Assembly (NCBI GenBank): GCA_014191855.1
Contig: BJHF01000001.1
Span: 124,001-188,000, forward strand
Source of the DNA: Deltaproteobacteria bacterium
GTDB lineage: Bacteria; Myxococcota_A; UBA796; SXON01
Length of the DNA: 64,000 nt
Reading direction: 5' to 3'
The notes below the pieces were generated by a model that was not told the origin of the DNA, ran no database searches, and saw nothing but the letters and a program-made list of their open reading frames with translations. The position numbers and the translations under genes are program-made. The number at the start of each line of letters is the position of its first letter. Positions within the stretch are counted from its first letter, which is position 1. Shown here piece by piece: positions 52,735 through 61,371 of the stretch.

Positions 52735-52759
52735 CCCGGCGAAGTATGTGGATTAGCAT
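52731..52759 (+). promoter_or_regulatory. Promoter of the second vapBC module
   Basis: TTGACC (52731-52736) and TAGCAT (52754-52759) are exactly 17 bp apart. The predicted start is 52766, which is the A of the vapB ATG, so the mRNA may be leaderless. Confidence 0.6.
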
Positions 52760-52769
52760 AAAAGTATGC
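52756..52769 (+). promoter_or_regulatory. Operator-like inverted repeat over the vapB start
   Basis: GCATA (52756-52760) and TATGC (52765-52769) are inverted around AAAG, covering the end of the -10 box and the start codon. Binding by the antitoxin could block the promoter. Confidence 0.45.
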
Positions 52770-52978
52770 GGACCACGGTAGACGTCGACGACGATTTGTT
52801 TGAGCGCGCCGCCCGGAAGCTGCCCCGCGGAACATCCAAAAAGGTGGTGTTCAACGAGGCGCTACGCGCGTTCGTGGGTGAGCCGAGCGCGGCGGTTCCG
52901 GTGTTCGGCGCGCTCGCTCACATCCCCGTCCGGATTCACGCCGACTTCGACGACCCGGTCCCGGGCTTCGACCTGTGA
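52766..52978 (+). CDS. VapB-type antitoxin
   Basis: The product has 70 residues. MRTTVDVDDDLFERAARKLP followed by TSKKVVFNEALRAFV is a ribbon-helix-helix fold typical of VapB proteins. The tail ends in FDDPVPGFDL, a likely toxin-binding peptide. The stop overlaps the toxin start as TGATG. There is no room for a standard ribosome-binding site downstream of the predicted transcription start. Confidence 0.82.
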   Translation: MRTTVDVDDDLFERAARKLPRGTSKKVVFNEALRAFVGEPSAAVPVFGALAHIPVRIHADFDDPVPGFDL

Positions 52979-53364
52979 TGTTGCTGCTCGACACGTGCGC
53001 GTACCTGATCGCGACGCACCAGCCTGAGCTGCTTCCGGCCAAGGCCCGGCGGGCGATCCTGTCGGCACGAGTTCGGTACTGGAGCCCTGTGGGCACCTGG
53101 GAGATCGCGGTCAAGTCGGCGCTGGGCCGCGTTGACTTCCCGGGAGAGGCGTTCGGATCGCTGGACGTTGGCCTCGCCGCCCTCTGCGTCACGCACCTGC
53201 CCATGACCCACGCCCATGCAGCCCGGGTTCACGAGCTGCCGCCCCTCCACAAAGACCCTTTCGACCGGCTGTTGATCGCGCAGGCGCTAGCCGATGGGCT
53301 GACGATCGTGACGGCGGACGAGGTGATTCCGCGCTACCCGGGCGTTACGACGATCTGGGGGTAG
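52978..53364 (+). CDS. VapC-family PIN-domain ribonuclease toxin
   Basis: The product has 128 residues from the ATG; a GTG at 52975 gives one more codon. PIN landmarks are LLLDTCAYLIATH, WEIAVKSALGRVD, HKDPFDRLLIAQA and IVTADEVIPRYP, the pattern of the Sll0205-like PIN group. The neighbouring VapB makes it a toxin-antitoxin module. It is closely similar in layout to the VapC at 63333. Confidence 0.88.
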   Translation: MLLLDTCAYLIATHQPELLPAKARRAILSARVRYWSPVGTWEIAVKSALGRVDFPGEAFGSLDVGLAALCVTHLPMTHAHAARVHELPPLHKDPFDRLLIAQALADGLTIVTADEVIPRYPGVTTIWG

Positions 53365-53506
53365 TGCGAGTCCTTCGGGCGGATACGTCGTTCCGGGGAA
53401 AAGCGGCGATGTGGCCACCTCGCCGTCGTAACCTGATCACGCCGGGATGCGCTGCCGCGCGCCCTTGGCCCGGGAGATCTGGCCTTGCGCATCGCCCAGA
53501 GCCCGC
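53365..53506. other. Interval without gene
   Basis: The 142 bp between vapC and the convergent lipoprotein gene hold no gene, hairpin or repeat that can be supported. Confidence 0.5.
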
Positions 53507-54514
53507 TCACCCCCCAAAAACCTCCCGCTGAACGCGGTCAATGTCGGTACGAGCCTCCTTGGCGATCCCGCCGACGGTCGGATCGTCCCTCACGACGTCG
53601 TCGAGATCGATGTGGCGGTCGAGGGCGGCGCGGATCGTGCCGTCGTTGAGCCCGAGGCGCAGCTCGCCCGCGCGGACGAGCTGATATTCGGCGAAGGTCC
53701 AGAGGGTTCCCCGCTGGAGCACGGGCGGGAGGGCGTCGGAGTAGAGGCCGGCGTCGATGACCACGTCGATACTCGGAACGCTCTTGACCAGCGTTCGAGC
53801 GGCATCATTCGCGTTCCAGGCGAGCAGAACGACGATTTCGACGCGGGTCGCGAGCTCGGCGATGGTGGTGGCGGCCGAGGTAGCCGGTGCGATGGGCCAA
53901 GCCGAAGTGTCGGCCATCGTGGCGGCTTCTCCCGTGATGCCGGTGATGCCGATCGTGTGGCCGCCTCGCTCCACGATCACCCACCGCGCCAAGCCCGGCC
54001 CGGTCACGTTGGCGCTGACAAAGGGGAGGGTGCCGTCGGGCGGCGAGGCCGCGAAGCCCGCGACGTCGTGAGCGCTCACGTTGATGGCGTCGAAGCGCGC
54101 CGCCGTGAGTCCCCGGTACATCCAGTTGTTTTTGACGGCGGCGTCGGCAATGGGCTGGCCGGCGTAGTCCACGCCATCGGTGAGAACGTAGCCGGCGTTC
54201 ACGCGGAGGCTCGGGGCGGGAACGGCGGCTTCGGCCGCGGTGGCGTAGCTCGCAAACCGGGCGAGGGAGCCGCGGGGGCGATGGGGGCAGCCGCAGGTTT
54301 CGAGCGAACCGTGGGACTCGGAACCGTAGAAAATCACCAGTTCGGCCGGCGATTTTGGGAGGCGGGTGGCGAAGGGCTCGGTGGTGAACAACTCGCGGGC
54401 CACCCCGGATTCCGGGAGGGTGGTCGCGGTGCGCTGGGGCCCTGGCGCCGGCGTGGGACGCAACTCTGGGTCGTGCGGCACGCAGGCGAGGGTGGCGAGG
54501 GCGAGGAGGGTCAC
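53507..54514 (-). CDS. Metallophosphatase-like lipoprotein (5'-nucleotidase/UshA N-terminal type)
   Basis: The product has 335 residues from the GTG at 54514, which has GAGG about 5 nt upstream. VTLLALATLAC is a very short lipoprotein signal (Cys11). The body contains VIFYGSESHGSLETCGCPHR, RVNAGYVLTDG, FDAINVSAHDVAGFA and HTIGITGITGEAA. These correspond to the strands of calcineurin-like UshA/CpdB proteins, although the usual HxxD/GNH metal ligands are altered (NVSAHD). The CGCPHRPRG pattern occurs in bacterial metallophosphatase relatives linked to cytochrome c. Hydrolase activity is inferred with caution. Confidence 0.6.
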   Translation of the reverse strand: MTLLALATLACVPHDPELRPTPAPGPQRTATTLPESGVARELFTTEPFATRLPKSPAELVIFYGSESHGSLETCGCPHRPRGSLARFASYATAAEAAVPAPSLRVNAGYVLTDGVDYAGQPIADAAVKNNWMYRGLTAARFDAINVSAHDVAGFAASPPDGTLPFVSANVTGPGLARWVIVERGGHTIGITGITGEAATMADTSAWPIAPATSAATTIAELATRVEIVVLLAWNANDAARTLVKSVPSIDVVIDAGLYSDALPPVLQRGTLWTFAEYQLVRAGELRLGLNDGTIRAALDRHIDLDDVVRDDPTVGGIAKEARTDIDRVQREVFGG

Positions 54515-54542
54515 TCTTTCCTCGTAGTCCGGCGTCGGGTAG

Positions 54543-55814
54543 GTGACATTGCCTGCCCTGACCTTGCCAGCCGTGCGCCGCTTCCTGCCCCTGTTGTTCG
54601 TGGTCCTCGGGCTCTTCGGGCACGTGTTCATGCAGGCGCGCCCGGCGTGGAAGAAGGTGAGCACCGGCGGCGGCGGTCGCGACTTCGCCAGCTACTACTA
54701 CGCGGCGGAAGTCGCGTTGGACGGCGGTGATCCCTACGACACGGAGGCGATGACCGCCAAGGCGGTGGCCGAGCGCACTCGCAAGTCGGTGCACCCGTTC
54801 TTCTACCCACCGCCGTTCTTGTTCGCTGTGGCCTGGGTGGGGCCGGTGTCCCTGCAAACGGCATATGAAACCTGGTTCTTCGTCAATGAGTTGCTGTTGA
54901 TCGGTAGCCTCGCGCTCGGGGTATGGGCGTACGGGGTGCCGCTGTGGGCGGCGGCGTTGTTGTTGTGGACGTGGTCGCCGATCCCCGACAACGCGTGGAT
55001 GGGGCAGGCGAATTTGTTGGCGTTGGTGCCGGCGCTGGCAGGGCTCGCGATCGCGGAGAAGCGGCCGGTCGCGGGAGGCGTGCTGGTGGGCGTGGCGGCC
55101 ATGCTCAAGATGTCGCCGGCGTTGTTCCTGGGGTGGTGGCTGATTCGTCGCAACTGGCGGGCGGTCGCGGCGGCGTGCGGAGCCGCGGTAGCGTTGAGCG
55201 GGGCGGCGTTGTCGATGGTCGGGTGGCGCGCGACGCTGCGCTTCTACACCGAGGTGCTCCCCGGCTTCTCCAAGGGCGACTACCACGGGTTGAAGGTGCC
55301 GATCTCGCTGGAAGCGAACCATTCGATCCCCGACCTGTACAACCGGCTGTTTCCCGACCCGGGGCCCTTTTTGTCGGCGACGGCGCAGCACGCTTCGACG
55401 GCGACGATCCTACTTTTATTGGCGTTGTGCGCGTGGCGCGCGCGCACGGCGACGCGGCCGGCGGCGATGCTCGGGGCACTGACCGTGCTCATGGTCGCGA
55501 CGCCGGTCTACACGTACGAGCACCACCTCGTGTTCCTGGTGATCGCGATGGGAACGGCGGCGGGGGCGGTCGGCGAGGTGGGGGCCGCTCGCTGGGCGCG
55601 CGGGGAGCGGGCGAGCGTCGTTGGGTTGTGGATTCTGCTGGTGGGAGCGTGGTTCTTTCTGGCCTGGCCGCTGACGTGGCTCCGCGAGGTGCAAGCGGCG
55701 CTGCCGGAGGTGCTGCGTCCGCTTTGTCGCGAGAGCAAGACCGTGGCGGAGGCGGCGTTGTTTGGGTGGTTGTTGGGGTTGGGGGGGCGCCAGCGGGAGC
55801 CGGGGGGTGGGTAA
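54543..55814 (+). CDS. GT87-type (DUF2029) polyprenol-sugar glycosyltransferase
   Basis: The product has 423 residues from a GTG start. About ten membrane helices are visible. Family words are RDFASYYYAAEVALDGGDPY early, HPFFYPPPFLFAVAW, and NAWMGQANLLALVPALAGLA, the same 'GQANLL' element as in the protein at 10671. The conserved Asp in the first loop (RDF) is the expected catalytic base. The enzyme probably transfers a mannose-like sugar from a polyprenyl phosphate on the outer side of the inner membrane. It is divergent from the lipoprotein gene, 28 bp apart. Confidence 0.82.
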   Translation: MTLPALTLPAVRRFLPLLFVVLGLFGHVFMQARPAWKKVSTGGGGRDFASYYYAAEVALDGGDPYDTEAMTAKAVAERTRKSVHPFFYPPPFLFAVAWVGPVSLQTAYETWFFVNELLLIGSLALGVWAYGVPLWAAALLLWTWSPIPDNAWMGQANLLALVPALAGLAIAEKRPVAGGVLVGVAAMLKMSPALFLGWWLIRRNWRAVAAACGAAVALSGAALSMVGWRATLRFYTEVLPGFSKGDYHGLKVPISLEANHSIPDLYNRLFPDPGPFLSATAQHASTATILLLLALCAWRARTATRPAAMLGALTVLMVATPVYTYEHHLVFLVIAMGTAAGAVGEVGAARWARGERASVVGLWILLVGAWFFLAWPLTWLREVQAALPEVLRPLCRESKTVAEAALFGWLLGLGGRQREPGGG

Positions 55815-55904
55815 GCCCAGGGGGTTTTGGGCGATGTGGTGGGCCTGGTGGCGGGGGCGAGGGGCTTCGCGCCACATCGCGGCGCCGATGGGGGTGCCGA
55901 CCCG

Positions 55905-56140
55905 GAGTCGAGTCCCCCTCGCTGGCCGGGACGCACAGTCGAGCCGGGCTGTTCAGCCGTTTGGGGCGGCGTGGCTGCGGCGACGGCCGCCGCGGGCAGT
56001 CGAATGCCCTGTTGCGCCGCAAGGTCGAACCAACAAACGCCGACTTTCTCGCGGTCCAGCGGGGGGCAGCGCTCCCCGCGGTCAAACATCCTGGCTCGAG
56101 TCCGGCAGGCGGCCATGCGGGTGCACTCGACTCTTCGGCG
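55905..56140. repeat. Intergenic repeat locus R3 (GTCGAGTCG family)
   Basis: The interval 55815-56304 upstream of flhA has no convincing gene. It contains GGAGTCGAGTCCCCC near 55911, CAGTCGAGCCGGGCTGTTC near 55939, and a block from about 56083 reading CGGTCAAACATCCTGGCTCG with a following GGCGGCCATGCGGGTGCACT and CGACTC. These match units of R1 and R2 in order and orientation. Confidence 0.6.
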
Positions 56141-56304
56141 CGCCCCGGGGGGGAGGCGCCCGACCTCCGCCACGCCCTCCCCGAACCCCGCCGCGATGTG
56201 CAGCGAGCGACTTCTGACCAAGGAAACAGGGAACCGCACATCGCCCGCCCTTCCCACCGCCGAAATGTGATCGTCCACCCCTAAACATTCGCCAGCCCTG
56301 ACCG

Positions 56305-58449
56305 ATGCGCCCCCTGATGGCCACCGGCACCGCAAACGCTCGCGTCTCCTCCGCAAAGCCGAACTCGGGTTTGGGCCTCCTCCGCGACAACGCCGACGCC
56401 GTGCTCGCGCTCGGCGTCTTCGGCGTCGTCGCCATCATGATGGTGCCGCTGCCGCCGCTGGTCCTCGACCTGCTGCTCGCTGGCAGTATCACCGTTTCGC
56501 TGCTGATTTTCCTGGTCGCCATCTACACCAGGCGCCCGGTGGACTTCTCGGTCTTTCCGACCGTGCTGCTCGTCACAACGCTGTTCCGCCTCTCCCTGGG
56601 CGTCGCGAGCACCCGCCTCATCCTGACCCACGGCGCGGAGGGCCCCGGCGCTGCGGGCCACGTGATCGAGGCAGTGGGTAACTTCATCGTCGGCGGCAAC
56701 TACGTCGTCGGGTTCATTGTTTTCTCCATCCTCGTTGTCATCAACTTCATGGTGGTGACCAAGGGCGCGGGGCGCGTGGCCGAGGTGGCGGCGCGGTTCA
56801 CCCTCGATGCGATGCCCGGTAAGCAGATGGCGATCGACGCCGAGCTGAATGCGGGCATGATCGACGAGAAGACGGCCAAGCGCCGCCGGGCGGAAGTTGC
56901 GAAGGAGGCGGACTTCTACGGCGCCATGGACGGCGCCAGCAAGTTCATCAAGGGCGATGCCATCGCCGCGATCCTCATCACCGTGATCAACATCCTCGGC
57001 GGCATCATCATCGGCGTGGTGATGAACGGCCTGGACCTCAGCACGGCCCTCGCGAATTACACGATCCTCACCATCGGCGATGGGCTCGCCAGCCAGTTCC
57101 CCGCCCTCATCACCAGCGCGGCGGCCGGCATGCTGGTCACCCGGGTGAACGACGTCGAGGACAACACCCTCGATAGCCAGATCAGCACGCAGGTCCTTGG
57201 GAATCCGCGTGTGTTGGCGATCCTCGCCGTGCTCGCCGGCATGTTCGTCTTCGTCCCCGGCCTCCGCCTCGTGTTCTTCGTCATCTCGGTGGGGCTGGGG
57301 CTTTTGGCCTGGAACCTGCGGAACATGCCCGTCGCCACGGATGCCGCGCCAGACGATGAAGCGGCCAAGGCCCCGAGCGAGGCGCCCATCGAGGATCTGC
57401 TCAAGGTGGAGCCGATCTCGGTGGAGCTGGGCTTGGACCTGGTCTACCTCGGCGACGAGAAGCGCGGCGGCCAGCTCGTGGAGCGCGTGCAGCGCATCCG
57501 TCGCCAGCTCGCCCAGGACCTCGGCGTGGTCATCCCGACCGTGCGCTTGCGCGACAACGTCAAGCTTGGCGCCGGGCAGTACCGGGTGCTGCTTCGCGGG
57601 GAGGTGGTCGCGACCGGGAGCGTGGTCGCCCGCCAGAACCTCGCCCTCGACCCGGGCGGCGTAACCGGCGCGCTCAAGGGTGTAGAAGGCCAGGACCCAG
57701 TGTTCGGCATGAAGGGTGTGTGGGTGGGCGACAACCAGCGCCTCCGCGCCCAGCAGCTCGGCTACACCGTCGTGGACGTGCCCACGGTGCTCACGACGCA
57801 CCTCGATGACCTTCTCAAGCGTTATGCCCACGAGCTGTTCGGTCGGCAGAACCTCGCGGAAGCGCTGGAGCGCGTCACCCAGGCGAACCCGAAGCTGGTG
57901 GAGGAGCTCACCCCCGACCCGCTCCCGCGCGCGGTGGTGCTCCGCATCTTCCGCAACCTCATCGCCGAGGGCATCGGGGTGCGCGACACGCAGGGCATCC
58001 TCGAGGCGCTCTCCGAGTTTGCCCCTCGCACTCGGGACCCCGACGTTCTCACCGAGTTCGTACGGCAGCGCCTCAACCGCGCCGTCACCGCACGCTTCGT
58101 GGGCGACGACAACGTCCTCCGGTACATCGGCCTCGGTCACGACGCAGAAGACGCGGTGAGCAAGGGCCTGCAGGGCGGCGACGGCGGCTCGATGTCCCTG
58201 GTGCTCGACCCCGACACGACCCGCCGCTTGATCCAGGGGATCCGCGCCGCCACGGAGTCTTTCGCCGGCCCTGGCGAGGCGGTGCTGCTGGTGCCGCCGC
58301 TCGCTCGCGGCCCGATGCGTCGCCTGCTGGAGCGCGCGCTGCCCCGGGTTCCGGTGCTCTCCCCTGGGGAGGTTGTTCCCGGCACCGGCATCGAGCGCGT
58401 GGCCGAGATCACGATCGGCAAGCCAACCCTCAAGAACGGACGGGAGTGA
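56305..58449 (+). CDS. flhA: Flagellar biosynthesis protein FlhA
   Basis: The product has 714 residues from the ATG at 56305; a second ATG at 56317 is possible. The N-terminal 340 residues carry about eight membrane helices and the family signature VDFSVFPTVLLVTTLFRLSL. A conserved cytoplasmic loop contains AARFTLDAMPGKQMAIDAEL and NAGMIDEKTAKRRR. The C-terminal 350 residues are the cytoplasmic ring domain (LGLDLVYLGDEKRGGQLVER). FlhA forms the export gate of the flagellar type III system. It starts a tight operon: fliA follows after 3 bp. Confidence 0.96.
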   Translation: MRPLMATGTANARVSSAKPNSGLGLLRDNADAVLALGVFGVVAIMMVPLPPLVLDLLLAGSITVSLLIFLVAIYTRRPVDFSVFPTVLLVTTLFRLSLGVASTRLILTHGAEGPGAAGHVIEAVGNFIVGGNYVVGFIVFSILVVINFMVVTKGAGRVAEVAARFTLDAMPGKQMAIDAELNAGMIDEKTAKRRRAEVAKEADFYGAMDGASKFIKGDAIAAILITVINILGGIIIGVVMNGLDLSTALANYTILTIGDGLASQFPALITSAAAGMLVTRVNDVEDNTLDSQISTQVLGNPRVLAILAVLAGMFVFVPGLRLVFFVISVGLGLLAWNLRNMPVATDAAPDDEAAKAPSEAPIEDLLKVEPISVELGLDLVYLGDEKRGGQLVERVQRIRRQLAQDLGVVIPTVRLRDNVKLGAGQYRVLLRGEVVATGSVVARQNLALDPGGVTGALKGVEGQDPVFGMKGVWVGDNQRLRAQQLGYTVVDVPTVLTTHLDDLLKRYAHELFGRQNLAEALERVTQANPKLVEELTPDPLPRAVVLRIFRNLIAEGIGVRDTQGILEALSEFAPRTRDPDVLTEFVRQRLNRAVTARFVGDDNVLRYIGLGHDAEDAVSKGLQGGDGGSMSLVLDPDTTRRLIQGIRAATESFAGPGEAVLLVPPLARGPMRRLLERALPRVPVLSPGEVVPGTGIERVAEITIGKPTLKNGRE

Positions 58450-58452
58450 CCG

Positions 58453-59241
58453 ATGGTTGACCTACACCACCCACGCCAGGAAGGAACCACCGTGATCCCA
58501 CGGGCGTACAGCACCCCGCGTGAGCGGACCATCGACGGCATGACCAAGGAGGATGCCTGTCGACACTTCCAGAAGAAGATCCTTGCGATCTCTCGGAAGG
58601 TCTGGACGCACGTGCGGGACGACGCAGGCATCACCGAGGAGGACCTGGTCAGCTTCGGCGTGCTCGGGCTCCTTGAAGCGTTCGAGCGCTACCAGGATGG
58701 GAAGGGCATCGACTTTTCTACCTTCGCCGAGTACCGAATCCGCGGCGCGATGCTCGACACGCTCCGCACGATGGACACGTTCACGCGTCGCCGTCGCGAC
58801 ACGGCGCGGAACCTGAAGGCCGCAGAGGGGAAGGCGCGCGAGACTCACGGTCGCGAGCCCTCGCCTGGAGAGGTGGCGGCGGCGATGGGCAGCAGCCTCG
58901 AAGACTACTGGATCGCCTTGGATGTCGCGACGCCGGTTTCCCTCGTGCCGCTCGACGACGCGGTGGATGGCGACGGCTTCATCCGCGCCGCGTTCAACGG
59001 GGACGCGGAGAGCGACGCCCCGATGCGGATTCAGGAGGAGGAGCTGCGGATCGCGTTGCGGCGCGCCATCCAGGCGCTTCCCGAGCGGGAGCGTCAGGTG
59101 GTCCTGCTCTACTACGGTCGCGACATGAACCTCGCCGAGATCGGGGAAGTGTTCGCGGTATCGCCCTCGCGCATCTGCCAGGTGCTCTCGGTTTCCCGCG
59201 GCAAACTCCAGGCGGCGCTGCTGCAACGGATGGCGTCATGA
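58453..59241 (+). CDS. fliA: Flagellar sigma factor FliA (sigma-28)
   Basis: The product has 262 residues. Region 2 contains EEDLVSFGVLGLLEAFERYQ and FSTFAEYRIRGAMLDTLR. Region 3 is around REPSPGEVAAAMGSSLEDYW. Region 4 has RERQVVLLYYGRDMNLAEIG and VSPSRICQVLS. These are the FliA/WhiG-type words. It directs polymerase to late flagellar promoters. The stop overlaps flgF as ATGA. Here it follows flhA directly, without the flhF and flhG genes often found between. Confidence 0.93.
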   Translation: MVDLHHPRQEGTTVIPRAYSTPRERTIDGMTKEDACRHFQKKILAISRKVWTHVRDDAGITEEDLVSFGVLGLLEAFERYQDGKGIDFSTFAEYRIRGAMLDTLRTMDTFTRRRRDTARNLKAAEGKARETHGREPSPGEVAAAMGSSLEDYWIALDVATPVSLVPLDDAVDGDGFIRAAFNGDAESDAPMRIQEEELRIALRRAIQALPERERQVVLLYYGRDMNLAEIGEVFAVSPSRICQVLSVSRGKLQAALLQRMAS

Positions 59242-59918
59242 GGGACATCTACATCGCGCTCAGCGGCGCCACCGCGGCCTGGGACCACCTCTCCGCCGTG
59301 TCGAACAACCTCGCGAACGCCCAGACCCAGGGCTACCGTGAAACCCGCGTGGCCTTCGAGCTCGCGGGCCCTCCGGGCAGCATGGGCTCGCAGTACGCGG
59401 CCACCGGCAAGACCTCGTACTCCACCGAAGACGGCGCCTTGCAGATGGATAACGACCCGAACCACATTGCGCTGCGTGGCGATGGCTTCTTCGCCCTCGA
59501 CGACGGCACCTTCACCCGGGATGGCAGCTTCCGGCTCGACAACGAGGGCCAACTGGTGACCTCGGATGGCGCGGCGGTGCTCGCCGACGGCGGGGCCATC
59601 CAGGTTGCGGCGGGCGAGTCGTTCACGGTCGCCTCCGACGGTACGGTCACCGGATCGAAGAGCGGCGAGCTGGGCCGCATCTCGGTGGTGTCGCTCGGCG
59701 GCGCACGGCCTCTCGGCGGCAACCGCTGGAGCGGAACGCCGGGCGAAACCAAGGAAGGAACGACCTTTGTGCAGGGCGCGGTCGAGGGCAGCAACGCCGA
59801 CACGATGCGCGGCATGATCGAGATGATGGAGGCCTCGCGGTACTTCGAGGCCGAACAGAAAGCAATCCAGGCGAGCGACGAGATCCGCGCTCGACTCAAC
59901 CGAATCGGAGGTAGCTGA
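59238..59918 (+). CDS. flgF: Flagellar basal-body rod protein FlgF
   Basis: The product has 226 residues. The N-terminus MRDIYIALSGATAAWDHLSA, then VSNNLANAQTQGYRETR, is the rod-protein motif. The core FFALDDGTFTRDGSFRLDNE and the C-terminal EGSNADTMRGMIEMMEASR helix complete the family pattern. FlgF is shorter than FlgG and is placed just before it, which supports the assignment; it builds the proximal rod. It is coupled to flgG by TGATG. Confidence 0.9.
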   Translation: MRDIYIALSGATAAWDHLSAVSNNLANAQTQGYRETRVAFELAGPPGSMGSQYAATGKTSYSTEDGALQMDNDPNHIALRGDGFFALDDGTFTRDGSFRLDNEGQLVTSDGAAVLADGGAIQVAAGESFTVASDGTVTGSKSGELGRISVVSLGGARPLGGNRWSGTPGETKEGTTFVQGAVEGSNADTMRGMIEMMEASRYFEAEQKAIQASDEIRARLNRIGGS

Positions 59919-60703
59919 TGCGTGCTCTCTCAACGGCCGCCAGCGGCATGCGGGCCTACCAGACCAAGATCGACAACATCGCGAACAACCTCGCGAACGC
60001 CAACACCACGGGCTTCAAGAAGGTGCGCGAGCACTTCGAGGACCTGATGTACCAGGATCTCGGCAGTCGCGGGGGCGGCCAGGGGGCCTCGACGACGAAC
60101 TCGATGCAGGTTGGAAGCGGCGTTCGACTCGCGTCGTTGACCCGGGATGCATCGGCGGGCGACGCGCAGGTGACCAACAACCAGACCGACATGATGGTGG
60201 CCGGAGCCGGGTACTTCGTCGTGGAGACTCCGGATGGGGAGCAGCTCTACACTCGCGATGGGTCGTTCGTACCGGACGCGGAGGGCAACCTGGTGAACGC
60301 GGCAGGCTACCGGCTCGCACCCGGCATTCAACTTCCGGAAGGCACGAGCAGCTTGGCCGTGGCGTCGGATGGCTCCGTGACGGCCACGGTAGAAACGAGC
60401 GGCGGCACCGAGGACACGCAGCTTGGACAGATCGAACTGGCCCGGTTCCGCAACCCCTCCGGCCTGGAGGCGATGGGGCGGAACATGTTCCGCGCGACGA
60501 CCGCGAGCGGCGAAGCGGAGACGGGTGCGCCGGGCGAGGACGGGATGGGGCCGATCGTGCAGGGTTCGTTGGAAGGCAGCAACGTAGACGTAGCCGAGGA
60601 GCTGGTCGGCATGATCACGGCGCAGCGCAGCTACGAGCTCTCCTCGAAGGTCATCCAGGCGGCGGACGAGATGATGTCCACCGCGGTCAACCTGAGGCGT
60701 TGA
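59918..60703 (+). CDS. flgG: Flagellar distal rod protein FlgG
   Basis: The product has 261 residues, the standard FlgG length. MRALSTAASGMRAYQTKIDN followed by IANNLANANTTGFKKVR is the FlgG N-terminus. The middle YFVVETPDGEQLYTRDGSF and the C-terminus EGSNVDVAEELVGMITAQR with SYELSSKVIQAADEM are typical. It forms the distal rod across the periplasm. It is coupled to flgA by TGATG. Confidence 0.95.
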   Translation: MRALSTAASGMRAYQTKIDNIANNLANANTTGFKKVREHFEDLMYQDLGSRGGGQGASTTNSMQVGSGVRLASLTRDASAGDAQVTNNQTDMMVAGAGYFVVETPDGEQLYTRDGSFVPDAEGNLVNAAGYRLAPGIQLPEGTSSLAVASDGSVTATVETSGGTEDTQLGQIELARFRNPSGLEAMGRNMFRATTASGEAETGAPGEDGMGPIVQGSLEGSNVDVAEELVGMITAQRSYELSSKVIQAADEMMSTAVNLRR

Positions 60704-61371
60704 TGAACGGAGTGCGGCCAACCTCCGTGATCCTGTACGCGTGCAGCGCGCTCGGCATCGCCTTTGCCGTGCCCGCCTACGCGGCCACGCCCGCCGAGGC
60801 GATCGTGGCCGCGGTGGCCGCGCGCGCAGAGAAATCGCCGGCGGACGTCGAGATCTCGGGGCTCACCTTGCCCGCGGACATCCCGGCGGATGCGGCATTC
60901 GAGGTGACCCTTCCCAGCTACGCGATTCACACCGGCTCGTTGGCCGTGAAGCTCAGCGTGGGGGGCGCCTCGTGGTCGCTGCGCCCACAGGTCGGCTTCT
61001 GGGCGCAGCTCCCCGTGGCCGTTGGGGAAACGAAGCCGGGCGAGGCGCTGGTGCTCCGCATCGAGCGTCGGCGCGAAGCGGAGCTTCACGGGGCAGAATC
61101 CATCGACCCCTCGCTGACGTGGCGTGCGACCGGCACGCTGCACGCCGGGCAGGTCGTCACCGCGGGACGGGCGGAGCGGGTTCCGGACATCGAGATCGGT
61201 CGCGACGTTACGGTGGTGGTACGGCGCGGCGCCATCGAGCTGCGGGCGCCCGGCCGCCTCCTCGCGGATGGACTCTACGGCGCGCCGGTGGCGGTGCTGA
61301 ACCTGGCCACCAAGGCCCAACAACATGGCACGCTGCAGGCAGACGGCACCGTGCTCCTCGGAGGTGGCTGA
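60703..61371 (+). CDS. flgA: Flagellar P-ring assembly chaperone FlgA
   Basis: The product has 222 residues from the ATG in the TGATG overlap. A signal peptide (VILYACSALGIAFAVPAYA) is followed by two segments of the FlgA/SAF type, ending RDVTVVVRRGAIELRAPGRL and GAPVAVLNLATKAQQHGTL. The sequence similarity is low, as usual for FlgA, but the C-terminal pattern and position between flgG and flgH are decisive. It helps assemble FlgI in the periplasm; flgI is not in the window. Confidence 0.85.
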   Translation: MNGVRPTSVILYACSALGIAFAVPAYAATPAEAIVAAVAARAEKSPADVEISGLTLPADIPADAAFEVTLPSYAIHTGSLAVKLSVGGASWSLRPQVGFWAQLPVAVGETKPGEALVLRIERRREAELHGAESIDPSLTWRATGTLHAGQVVTAGRAERVPDIEIGRDVTVVVRRGAIELRAPGRLLADGLYGAPVAVLNLATKAQQHGTLQADGTVLLGGG

